Shown in pieces: positions 1 through 6,159 of a stretch of 12,225 bases of DNA. The first letter of the stretch is position 1, and every line of letters begins with the position of its first letter. The notes beneath the pieces are model-generated. The model ran no database searches. It was not told the DNA's origin and saw nothing but the letters and a program-made list of their open reading frames with translations. The stretch comes from JAHRAH01 sp051009015 (lineage in GTDB: Bacteria > Pseudomonadota > Gammaproteobacteria > Tethybacterales > Persebacteraceae). A program made the translations under genes and the position numbers. Location of the stretch: contig JBPCWZ010000189.1 of NCBI GenBank assembly GCA_051009015.1, forward strand, positions 1 to 12,225. The letters run 5' to 3'.

Positions 1-269
1 TAATGGCGTTTTCCGCCTGTGTCGCCAATGTGCTGTCAATCGCCGCCAAAAGCCGCGCCTGTTGTTGTTTGCGGAAGTCGGCAAAGCCGCCGCTTTGTGC
101 CGTGTAGGAAATGGAAGTTTGCGGAAGTTGTTGCGCCGATGTCCTGTCGGCAAAGGTCAAAGTGTAAAAGCCGCCAATTAAGGCAATGACGGCAAAAGCC
201 GTTTTGCCAAAGGTCTTAGCCGTGCGCCGTGCGCCGTGCGCCGTGCGCCGTGGGATGGTAATTAATCAT
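1..269 (-). CDS. Unrecognised exported/membrane-anchored protein, 5' part, out of frame at a heptamer repeat
   Basis: I do not recognise this gene. Reading leftwards from about 221, an open frame of 73 codons runs off the window edge. It starts with a basic stretch (AKTFGK), a hydrophobic segment (AFAVIALIGGFYTLTFA) and then polar sequence (DRTSAQQLPQ). This looks like a signal peptide or membrane anchor followed by a periplasmic part rich in Gln and Ala. That frame has no ATG, GTG or TTG upstream of the hydrophobic segment; it closes at a TGA (266-268). The only ATG (267-269) is in another frame and stops at TAA (216-218) after 17 codons. Between ATG and hydrophobic segment lie four copies of a 7-bp unit. 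With one copy fewer, the ATG reads straight into the segment. The ATG sits 7 nt after a perfect TATAAT. The gene is therefore phase-off, decayed, or affected by an assembly error. Its body and end are outside the window. Confidence 0.5.
219..252 (-). repeat. Heptanucleotide tandem repeat (4 full copies plus partials)
   Basis: On the plus strand, four perfect head-to-tail copies of GTGCGCC occupy 222-249. A matching partial unit flanks each side (GCC at 219-221, GTG at 250-252). The unit length is not a multiple of three, so a change of one copy shifts the reading frame. It lies between the ATG at 269 and the signal segment of the minus-strand gene. Confidence 0.9.
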
Positions 270-276
270 GCCGAAA

Positions 277-307
277 ATTATAAACCAAAAAAAGCCCGTT
301 TTGTCAA
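277..307 (-). promoter_or_regulatory. Sigma70-type promoter for the left-edge minus-strand gene
   Basis: On the minus strand a perfect TTGACA (302-307) and a perfect TATAAT (277-282) are separated by 19 nt, slightly longer than the usual 17. The expected transcription start, about 7 nt downstream of the -10 box, falls at or next to the ATG at 269. That leaves no room for a ribosome binding site, so the transcript would be leaderless. Consensus boxes make this a strong prediction despite the long spacer. Confidence 0.65.
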
Positions 308-391
308 ACTCGCCAAAAAAAATCCCCCGCCGTGCAAAAAAACCACCATTGCCCGTTTTCGTCATTCCCGCCTGTTTCCGTCATCCCCCCT

Positions 392-572
392 CGTCATTCC
401 CGCGCAAGCGGGAATCCAACGCGCCCGCAAGGGCGCCCCTTCGGGGCTTTAATAACGAGCGCGCTTTGCGCACTCTGCGGTTTGCCATTTGCGGCGGATT
501 CTCCGCCGTTTGCGCTTTCGCGCAAATAGCCAAATGGCAAGGGTTTGGATTCCCGCTTTCGCGGGAATGACG
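392..572. repeat. Palindrome-rich MITE/REP-like repeat element with 28-bp terminal inverted repeats
   Basis: The left end (392-419, CGTCATTCCCGC ... GCGGGAATCCAA) and the right end (545-572) are inverted copies differing at one position. Each end is itself a hairpin with an ATTCCCGC stem. The interior is a chain of further hairpins: GCGCCC/GGGCGC (421-436), CCCC/GGGG (437-447), CGGCGGA/TCCGCCG (492-508), TTTGCGC/GCGCAAA (509-526). An enclosing 10-bp inverted repeat TTGCCATTTG/CAAATGGCAA spans 482-491 and 531-540. Partial copies of the end sequence lie just outside at 360-372 and 379-389. There is no transposase, so the element is non-autonomous. The REP/MITE class is an inference from structure. 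Open frames here give the familiar spurious peptides VIPAQAGIQ and SFPRKRES and are not genes. Confidence 0.8.
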
Positions 573-592
573 AAAAAGGCGGCGCGGGGCGG

Positions 593-598
593 TATAAT
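593..598 (+). promoter_or_regulatory. -10 box of the tRNA-Ile promoter
   Basis: A perfect TATAAT ends 10 nt before the first tRNA base, as expected for a promoter with a few nucleotides of 5' leader. The best -35 candidates are weak (ATGACG at 567-572 or GACGAA at 569-574). They lie in the right end of the repeat element, so that end may supply part of the promoter. Confidence 0.55.
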
Positions 599-608
599 TG
601 TCCGTTGT

Positions 609-681
<73 letters not shown>

Positions 682-753
682 CCTGTGCTTTCTTTGGCGC
701 GGTAAAAAACAACAAACGAAAGACCAAAAGACAAACAAATAAAGGGGAAAACA

Positions 754-1614
754 ATGACGGCGAAGAGTATGGACGGCAAGCGGGCGGCAGGGCAACTTCT
801 CGCGCAGTGCCGGCAACAAAGCGAAACATTCCTCGCCGAACACGGCAGGCGTCCCGGGCTTGCCGTGATGATAGCGGGCGATAATCCGGCTTCCGAAGTG
901 TATGTCGCCAATAAAATCCGCGCTTGTGAAAATGCCGGATTGCATTCGCAAATGGCGCGCTTTGCCGCCGATGCCGCGACCGCGCAGTTATTGGCGGGCG
1001 TGCGGGGGTTTAATGACGATGATGCCATTGACGGCATTTTGGTGCAGTTGCCATTGCCGCCGGATGCCGATGCCGAATCGGTTTTGGATGCGGTATCGCC
1101 GCATAAGGATGTTGATGGTTTTCATGCCGTCAATATCGGGCGGCTTGTGCTCGGCTTGCCCGCGCTTGCGCCTTGCACGCCCTCCGGCTGCATGCGCCTG
1201 CTTTCCGATGCCGGTGTCAATCCGTCCGGCAAAAATGCCGTGATTCTCGGGCGCAGTAATATTGTCGGCAAGCCGATGGCGCTGATGCTTGTCAATGCCG
1301 GGGCGACGGTGACGGTGTGCAATTCCAAAACGCCCGATATCGCCGCCGAAACCCGCCGCGCCGATATTGTTGTCGCCGCCATCGGCAAGCCGCGTTTTGT
1401 CCGCGGCGATATGATAAAGCCCGGCGCGGTGTTGATTGATGTCGGCATCAACCGCGATAGCGAAAGCAAAAAGATAGTCGGCGATGTTGATTTTGACGAG
1501 TGCGCGCAAGTCGCCGGACATATTACCCCGGTGCCCGGCGGCGTGGGCCCGATGACGGTTGCAATGCTGATAGCCAACACCATCGCCGCCGCCCAAAGCC
1601 GCCAAAGCCGGTAG
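754..1614 (+). CDS. folD: FolD: methylenetetrahydrofolate dehydrogenase / methenyltetrahydrofolate cyclohydrolase
   Basis: This bifunctional cytoplasmic enzyme interconverts 5,10-methylene-, 5,10-methenyl- and 10-formyl-tetrahydrofolate using NADP. At 286 aa it is full length. Visible family motifs, in order, are YVANKIRAC (Tyr50, catalytic Lys54), DGILVQLPLP, PHKDVDGFH, PCTPSGC, the nucleotide-binding loop ILGRSNIVGKPMA, and GGVGPMTVAMLIANT near the C-terminus. The start is chosen because an AAGGGG Shine-Dalgarno (742-747) lies 6 nt upstream; a second in-frame Met follows at codon 6. The preceding 50 nt are A- and C-rich with very few T and look unstructured. The gene follows tRNA-Ile and is 6 nt from hemJ, so it probably leads the folD-hemJ-lptM-lysA operon. 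Confidence 0.97.
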   Translation: MTAKSMDGKRAAGQLLAQCRQQSETFLAEHGRRPGLAVMIAGDNPASEVYVANKIRACENAGLHSQMARFAADAATAQLLAGVRGFNDDDAIDGILVQLPLPPDADAESVLDAVSPHKDVDGFHAVNIGRLVLGLPALAPCTPSGCMRLLSDAGVNPSGKNAVILGRSNIVGKPMALMLVNAGATVTVCNSKTPDIAAETRRADIVVAAIGKPRFVRGDMIKPGAVLIDVGINRDSESKKIVGDVDFDECAQVAGHITPVPGGVGPMTVAMLIANTIAAAQSRQSR

Positions 1615-1620
1615 TTTGTT

Positions 1621-2043
1621 ATGCTTGTGCTGTTGTATAAGTTCCTTCACCTGACCGCCGCCTTTGCCTGGTTTGCCGGTTTGTTGTATCTGCCGCGCTT
1701 GTTTGTTTATCATGCCGGGTGCGATGACGATGCCGGGCGGGCGCGCTTTTGCCGGATGGAATCGCGCTTGTATTGGCGCATTATGCTTCCGGCGATGGTT
1801 GCGGTGCTGGTTTTCGGTTTGATGCTTGTTGCGACCGCGCCGCGCGGCGGCTGGATATTTATCAAAATGGCGCTGGCGTTTGCGCTGGTTTTGTATCATC
1901 TTTATTGCGGTTTTGTCATTCGCGCTTTTGCGCGCGGGCAAACGCCGCACAGCGCCCGCTTCTTTCGCTTCTTTAATGAACTGCCCGCGCTTTTATTGGT
2001 GGCGCTGGTTTTTGTTGCGGTTTATAAACCGATGATGGGATGA
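1621..2043 (+). CDS. hemJ: HemJ-type protoporphyrinogen IX oxidase (UPF0093 membrane protein)
   Basis: This integral membrane protein is predicted to oxidise protoporphyrinogen IX to protoporphyrin IX in haem synthesis, the role known for the HemJ family. Its 140 aa match the family length, with about four hydrophobic segments. Features seen are the N-terminal KFLHLTAAFAWFAGL with conserved His10, then LPRLFVYH, a charged loop RMESRLYWRIMLP, the third segment IKMALAFALVLYHLYCG (Lys82, His93), and the C-terminal FFNELPALLLVALVFVAVYKP. It starts 6 nt after the folD stop without a clear Shine-Dalgarno, so translation is probably coupled to folD. HemJ is the enzyme used by many bacteria that lack HemG or HemY; whether either exists elsewhere in this genome cannot be seen. 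Confidence 0.9.
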   Translation: MLVLLYKFLHLTAAFAWFAGLLYLPRLFVYHAGCDDDAGRARFCRMESRLYWRIMLPAMVAVLVFGLMLVATAPRGGWIFIKMALAFALVLYHLYCGFVIRAFARGQTPHSARFFRFFNELPALLLVALVFVAVYKPMMG

Positions 2044-2059
2044 GGCGGATAGAATCGCC

Positions 2060-2182
2060 ATGATGAAACGCGCCGCCCTTTGTCTGTTTGTGCTGGCTTT
2101 GTTTTTTGCCACATCATCGTGCGGCAAAAAAGCCCCCTTGCGCTATCCGCCCGCCGCCGCTAATGGCGCGGCGCAAAGATGA
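2060..2182 (+). CDS. lptM: Small LptM/YifL-type lipoprotein
   Basis: A 40-aa lipoprotein precursor: MMKR, a hydrophobic segment, a lipobox-like TSSC (Cys21), then the family signature CGKKAPLRYPP and a short Ala-rich tail. Members of this family sit immediately upstream of lysA or dapF in many beta- and gammaproteobacteria. E. coli LptM (YifL) assists maturation of the LptD LPS translocon. The lipobox position -3 is Thr rather than Leu, which is slightly unusual. Its TGA overlaps the lysA ATG by 4 nt (2179-2182), so the two genes are translationally coupled. ATG codons occur at both 2060 and 2063, and either could be the start. Family assignment rests on the CGxKxPL motif and synteny. Confidence 0.85.
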   Translation: MMKRAALCLFVLALFFATSSCGKKAPLRYPPAAANGAAQR

Positions 2183-3423
2183 CCGCCGCCGGTTTTTGGC
2201 GCGCGCCGTGCGGCAACTTGCATGCCGAAAATGTCGCCCTTGCCGATATCGCCGCCGAGTTTGGCACGCCCTGTTATGTCTATTCGCAAGCGGCGATTAG
2301 CGGCGCATTCGCGCATCTGCAAAAGGCGTTTGTCAAAAGCAAGCCGTCATTGCGCTTTGCCGTAAAAGCCAATGGCAACCTGGCGATATTGAAGTTGCTC
2401 GCCGCCGAAGGCGCGGGTTTTGATATTGTATCCGGCGGCGAGTTGGCAAGGGTTATCGCCGCCGGCGGCGATGCGTCCAAGGTTGTTTTTTCCGGAGTCG
2501 GCAAGAGCGCCGCCGATATCAAAGATGCGCTTGTCGCCGGTATCGGCTGCTTTAATGTTGAGTCGGCGATGGAACTTTCGCGGCTGGAAACCATCGCCGC
2601 CGCAAACAACAAAAGAGCGACCATCGCCCTGCGCATAAATCCGTCCATTGACGGCGGGGCGCATCCGCATCTGGCGACAGGCATCGGCGACAGCAAATTC
2701 GGCATTGCTACCGGCGAGGTTGTGCCGCTTGCCAAATATGCCGCCGCTTCTTCTTCTTTGCATTTTGCCGGTTTGAGTTGTCATATCGGCTCGCAGATTG
2801 ACAAAGCCGCCGCTTTTGTCGATGCCGCCGCCGAAGTCGCCAAACTGCGCGAAAAACTTGGCGGGCTGGGAATACAAACGCCGCTGATAAACATGGGCGG
2901 CGGTTTTGCCGCCGATTATCAAGGCGAAGGGGAGCGGATAAACTATGCCGTTATTGACGATGCCTTCGCCGCGCACTTTGCCGATGCCGAGTTGTTGCTT
3001 GAACCGGGGCGGCGTGTTTGTGCCGCCGCCGGAGTTTTGTTATGCCGCGTGGAATATGAAAAACAAGCGGCAAACCGCCATTATTGGATTGTTGATGCCG
3101 GTATGAATGATTTGATGCGCCCGGCTTTGTATTCCGCCATCCACCGCGTCGCCGCCGTTTGCGAACAGGGGGAGGAGAAAAAAGGCGATATCGCCGGTCC
3201 CGTTTGCGAAAGCGCCGACATCATCGCCCGAGATTGCAAACTTCGTATTACAACCGGGGGTTTGCTTGCGGTTTTGGATGCCGGTGCTTACGGGATGACG
3301 ATGGCATGCAACTACAACGCCCGCCCGCGCCCTTGCGAAGTAATGGTTTGCGGCGGCGGCGTCAGGTTAATCCGGCGGCGGGAGACGGTGCGGGATTTAT
3401 TTGCCGCCGAGGTCAATTTGTAG
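2179..3423 (+). CDS. lysA: LysA: diaminopimelate decarboxylase
   Basis: This PLP enzyme converts meso-2,6-diaminopimelate to L-lysine and CO2, the last step of lysine synthesis. It is 414 aa, full length, a fold-type III (alanine racemase-like) barrel plus C-terminal beta domain. The sequence shows GTPCYVY near the N-terminus, the PLP lysine in FAVKANGN (Lys63), SGGELARV, HIGSQ, the phosphate-binding GGGF, LEPGR, the active-site Cys region GPVCESAD, and the C-terminal DAGAYGMTMACNYN. The start overlaps the lptM stop (ATGA). Its last 27 bp overlap the 3' end of the ferredoxin gene on the opposite strand, so no separate terminator fits between the two convergent operons. Confidence 0.97.
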   Translation: MTAAGFWRAPCGNLHAENVALADIAAEFGTPCYVYSQAAISGAFAHLQKAFVKSKPSLRFAVKANGNLAILKLLAAEGAGFDIVSGGELARVIAAGGDASKVVFSGVGKSAADIKDALVAGIGCFNVESAMELSRLETIAAANNKRATIALRINPSIDGGAHPHLATGIGDSKFGIATGEVVPLAKYAAASSSLHFAGLSCHIGSQIDKAAAFVDAAAEVAKLREKLGGLGIQTPLINMGGGFAADYQGEGERINYAVIDDAFAAHFADAELLLEPGRRVCAAAGVLLCRVEYEKQAANRHYWIVDAGMNDLMRPALYSAIHRVAAVCEQGEEKKGDIAGPVCESADIIARDCKLRITTGGLLAVLDAGAYGMTMACNYNARPRPCEVMVCGGGVRLIRRRETVRDLFAAEVNL

Positions 3424-3657
3424 TTTGCGGTATTTATCCAGCAACTGCCCGCGGGTTTCGCGGTGGTTGTCGTCTTTTGGAATGCATTCCGCCGGGCATA
3501 GTTTGGCGCATTGCGGCTCGTCAAAATGCCCGATGCATTCGGTGCATCGCTCCGGGTCTATCTGATAATATTCCGCGCCCATTGAGATGGCGCTGTTGGG
3601 GCAGACCGGCTCGCAAACATCGCAATTAATGCACTCGTCGGTTATCTTCAGCGCCAT
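3397..3657 (-). CDS. yfhL: 2[4Fe-4S] ferredoxin, YfhL/Allochromatium type
   Basis: An 86-aa low-potential electron carrier. The first cluster motif is Cys9-x2-Cys12-x2-Cys15-x3-Cys19-Pro. The second is Cys38-x2-Cys41-x8-Cys50-x3-Cys54-Pro, with the insertion (IGHFDEPQ) characteristic of the Allochromatium vinosum ferredoxin type, plus a C-terminal tail. E. coli YfhL has the same length. The start overlaps the end of coaD by 10 nt, so it is the last gene of the tolB operon and probably translated by coupling; no Shine-Dalgarno is seen. coaD followed by this ferredoxin is a common order in beta- and gammaproteobacteria. The physiological partner is not known from the sequence. Confidence 0.93.
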   Translation of the reverse strand: MALKITDECINCDVCEPVCPNSAISMGAEYYQIDPERCTECIGHFDEPQCAKLCPAECIPKDDNHRETRGQLLDKYRKLQIDLGGK

Positions 3658-4130
3658 GCCGGTTTTGCCGCCAAAGCCGCGGCGACATGCGGCGAAACAA
3701 ACTTGTGCGCATCGCCGCCAAGTTGCGCTATCTCGCGCACGATGGTGGATGACACATAGATATAATCGCTGTCCGGCGGCATAAAAAGCGTTTCTATGCC
3801 GCCGTCCAAAATGCGGTTGACATGAAACAACTGCGATTCAAACTCAAAATCGGACACGGCGCGCAAGCCGCGCAAGATCACGCGGCAATCCTGCGCGCGG
3901 ACGAAATCGGCAAGCAAGCCGTCAAAAGCGGCAACGCGAATATTGTCGCTGTCGGCAAACGATTCGGCGGCAAGTGCCATGCGCTCTTCGGTGGAAAACG
4001 CCGCCCGCTTATGCACGCCGCGGGCAATGCCGACAATAATCTCGTCAAACACCTGCGCCGCCCGGCGCACAAGGGCTTCGTGCCCCAGCGTTATGGGGTC
4101 AAAAGTGCCGGGGAATACTGCGCGGCTCAT
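3648..4130 (-). CDS. coaD: CoaD: phosphopantetheine adenylyltransferase
   Basis: This enzyme transfers AMP from ATP to 4'-phosphopantetheine, giving dephospho-CoA, the penultimate step of coenzyme A synthesis. It is 160 aa, the usual length. Nucleotidyltransferase signatures are PGTFDPITLGH (TLGH at 14-17), RGLRAVSDFEFESQ (88-100) and the C-terminal VSSTIVREIAQLGGD (127-140). The reading frame extends 52 codons further upstream, but the ATG at 4130 is chosen because the family begins at this PGTFDP strand. That ATG also overlaps the rsmD stop as ATGA (4127-4130). Its own stop overlaps the ferredoxin start. This tight coupling supports a single rsmD-coaD-ferredoxin transcript. Confidence 0.96.
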   Translation of the reverse strand: MSRAVFPGTFDPITLGHEALVRRAAQVFDEIIVGIARGVHKRAAFSTEERMALAAESFADSDNIRVAAFDGLLADFVRAQDCRVILRGLRAVSDFEFESQLFHVNRILDGGIETLFMPPDSDYIYVSSTIVREIAQLGGDAHKFVSPHVAAALAAKPAWR

Positions 4131-4684
4131 TGTGCCGCCCGCCACAAATGCCAATAAACGCCTCCGGCGCGGCGGGCGGTTTTCTCCCGCCACGGGGCAA
4201 AGGGCGTCAGTCGGCGCGCGCTTTCCAAATAGACAATGCCATCGGTCGCCAGATGATGATGCGCCGCCGCCAGCAAACGCCGCCAAACGCCGTCATCGCG
4301 CATTGCGTCAAAAGGCGGGTCCATAAAGATAATGTCAAAACCGCCGCCGCCGCCGACATCCGCCGATGACAAAAACCGGTGTGCGCATTTGGCGATAATG
4401 CGAATGCCGCCGCCGTTTGGAATAAGGGCGGCTGCCGTTTGGCGGATGCGGTTTGCGCTCGGGCGATGACGCTCCACCAGCCAAACTTCCGCCGCCCCGC
4501 GCGATGCCGCTTCCAAACCCAGCGCGCCGCTGCCGGCAAACAAATCCAAACAACGCAACCCGTCCATCGCGCCCAAACTATTGAAAAGCGCCTCGCGCAC
4601 GCGCCCGGTACTCGGGCGGATTTTGGCATTCGGCAACGGCGGAATTTTGCGCCCGCGCCAGCCGCCGCCGGTCAGCCGCAACAT
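4127..4684 (-). CDS. rsmD: RsmD: 16S rRNA (guanine966-N2)-methyltransferase
   Basis: This SAM-dependent enzyme methylates G966 (E. coli numbering) of 16S rRNA in the small subunit. It is 185 aa. Visible features are the N-terminal LRLTGGGWRGRKI, the RVREALFN helix (28-35), SAM-binding motif I LDLFAGSGALGLEA (46-59), VERH at the ribose-binding acidic position, and the catalytic DPPF (122-125) in DIIFMDPPF. The ATG at 4684 is chosen over an upstream extension because the family starts at this strand and the extension would run into cpoB. It lies 7 nt after the cpoB stop and overlaps coaD by 4 nt. A Gly-rich loop (GGGGG, about 111-115) comes from a local GGC repeat and is not a family feature. 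Confidence 0.94.
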   Translation of the reverse strand: MLRLTGGGWRGRKIPPLPNAKIRPSTGRVREALFNSLGAMDGLRCLDLFAGSGALGLEAASRGAAEVWLVERHRPSANRIRQTAAALIPNGGGIRIIAKCAHRFLSSADVGGGGGFDIIFMDPPFDAMRDDGVWRRLLAAAHHHLATDGIVYLESARRLTPFAPWREKTARRAGGVYWHLWRAAQ

Positions 4685-4691
4685 TGTTATC

Positions 4692-5555
4692 TCAAAGTTC
4701 CTGCCGCGCTTTGTCCGCCGCAAGCGAAGTGGAATGCTCGTTAATAATCCGCAACAGCACATCTTTCGCTTCCACTTCGCGCCCCAGCCGCGAAAGCGCC
4801 CGCGCCATAACGAGCATCGCATCCGGCGCTTTGTCGCTGTCCGGATGACGGGTGATTAAATCCTGCGCGGCGACAACAACTGCTTCATAATCGCCCAATG
4901 CCAGCAGTGAATTGCTTATCCAATAGCCGACATTGACCTGAAACTTGCCGTCCGGATAAAACCGCTGCACGCGCCGAAACCCGTCCAGCGCCGATTGATA
5001 GCGCCGCCCCTGAAACTCGGCAAAGGCGCTGTCGTATAACTCCTGCTCCGGCGGAAGTTGGATAATCGCGGAAAGTTCGGAGACATTCAAGCCGATAGTC
5101 GCCGATTCCAGCCGGATGCTTTCCAGCAGTTCGCGAAGTTCGGCAAGTTGCTCTTCGGTAGCGACAACCCGGGACTCAATGGCGGCATTCTCGCCCGTGC
5201 GCCGGCGGCGGAGGTTTTCGTTTTGCTCATCCTGCGCGCCGCGCAGTTGGCGCAGTTCCGCTTCGGCTTTTTGTAATCTTTGGGATATGCGCCCCAGTTG
5301 CTGGTTTGTCGCGCCGAGTTGTTCGCTTATCCGCTCGCTTATTGCGCTTTGTTTGCGCAGTTCTACAATATGGTCGGCGAATTGTTTGAGTTGTTTTTGG
5401 TGGTCGTCCAAACGGGCGCGGGCTTCGGTATCCGAAAACAACTGCGCCTCGGCGGCGGGCGCAAGCGAAAAGACAAGCGCAAAAGCAAAAGCGGATGCGC
5501 CGCCGCCCGCGCCGATGGCGGCGCAGATGCGCCGCGCCAACAAACCCGCCGCCAT
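4692..5555 (-). CDS. cpoB: CpoB (YbgF): Tol-Pal associated periplasmic coordinator
   Basis: A 287-aa periplasmic protein that, in E. coli, links the Tol-Pal system to PBP1B and coordinates outer-membrane constriction with peptidoglycan synthesis. Seen here are a signal peptide with predicted cleavage after AEA (about residue 38), then a long Leu/Gln/Glu-rich coiled coil over roughly residues 45-150 (typically the trimerising part). C-terminal TPR-like repeats follow, starting around YDSAFAEFQGRRYQSALDGF. It sits 10 nt after pal, the usual neighbour. The frame is open further upstream into pal, but the ATG at 5555 is chosen because the signal peptide starts there. No clear Shine-Dalgarno is present, suggesting coupling with pal. 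It is slightly longer than E. coli CpoB. Confidence 0.92.
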   Translation of the reverse strand: MAAGLLARRICAAIGAGGGASAFAFALVFSLAPAAEAQLFSDTEARARLDDHQKQLKQFADHIVELRKQSAISERISEQLGATNQQLGRISQRLQKAEAELRQLRGAQDEQNENLRRRRTGENAAIESRVVATEEQLAELRELLESIRLESATIGLNVSELSAIIQLPPEQELYDSAFAEFQGRRYQSALDGFRRVQRFYPDGKFQVNVGYWISNSLLALGDYEAVVVAAQDLITRHPDSDKAPDAMLVMARALSRLGREVEAKDVLLRIINEHSTSLAADKARQEL

Positions 5556-5565
5556 GGTGCGCGGT

Positions 5566-6120
5566 TTATTCGTCGCGGTAGCGGATGTCAACGCGGCGGT
5601 TTTCGGCCCATGCCGCTTCGGTATTGCCGAGCGCGCGCGGTTCGCCTTCGCCATAACTGAGCGCTTCCAGTTGCGCCTCCGAAACGCCGCCGGCCGACAT
5701 AATATCGCGCACGGCATTGGCGCGCCGCTGACCGAGTGCCAGATTATATTCGGTGCTGCCGCGGCTGTCGGTGTTGCCTTCCAGCAGGGCGCCCTTGTCG
5801 GGATTGCTCAGCAAATAGCCGGTGTGGGCTTCTATGAGCGGCAGATACTCCTCGCGGACGACGGATTTGTCGTAGGCAAAATAGACCGCGCGCCTTTGCA
5901 AAAGCCCGTCTGTAACGCGCTCGTCAAGCGGGTCGGGCGCCGCGCTAAAATCTTCCGCCGGGTCATCGGCGGGGACGACGATGGGCCTCTCCACAACCGG
6001 CGGCACCGGCTCCTCGTCAATAATCTCTCCCGACACTTGCGGCTTTTGCGCGCAGCCGGAAACAGCCAAAGCAACAACCAGCGCCAAAACGCCGTGTTTG
6101 CCAAATGTTTTGTTTTTCAT
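5566..6120 (-). CDS. pal: Pal: peptidoglycan-associated lipoprotein
   Basis: A 184-aa outer-membrane lipoprotein that anchors the outer membrane to peptidoglycan and binds TolB. It has a lipoprotein signal peptide with lipobox VSGC (lipidated Cys23), a Pro/Glu-rich linker (EEPVPPVVERP), then an OmpA-like domain from about residue 80. Domain motifs are YFAYDKS, EGNTDSRGSTEYNLALGQRRANAVRD, SYGEGEP and ENRRVDI. The common His of the GHTD motif is Asn here (GNTD), a variant also seen in other Pal proteins. The ATG at 6120 is chosen because a GAGGG-type Shine-Dalgarno lies just upstream and it places the lipobox correctly. It is 39 nt after tolB and 10 nt before cpoB. Confidence 0.96.
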   Translation of the reverse strand: MKNKTFGKHGVLALVVALAVSGCAQKPQVSGEIIDEEPVPPVVERPIVVPADDPAEDFSAAPDPLDERVTDGLLQRRAVYFAYDKSVVREEYLPLIEAHTGYLLSNPDKGALLEGNTDSRGSTEYNLALGQRRANAVRDIMSAGGVSEAQLEALSYGEGEPRALGNTEAAWAENRRVDIRYRDE

Positions 6121-6159
6121 CGGAGATCCCTCTTCCTGTTTGTTTGTTGTCAAAACACC

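Noticed and set aside
219..252. Heptamer repeat as a CRISPR or minisatellite array
   Set aside because: The units are 7 bp, contiguous and without spacers, and there are only four copies; it is a simple coding-region tandem repeat.
988..1950. Minus-strand open frame (320 codons) opposite folD and hemJ
   Set aside because: Its sequence is a His/Arg/Gln-rich shadow with no recognisable motif.
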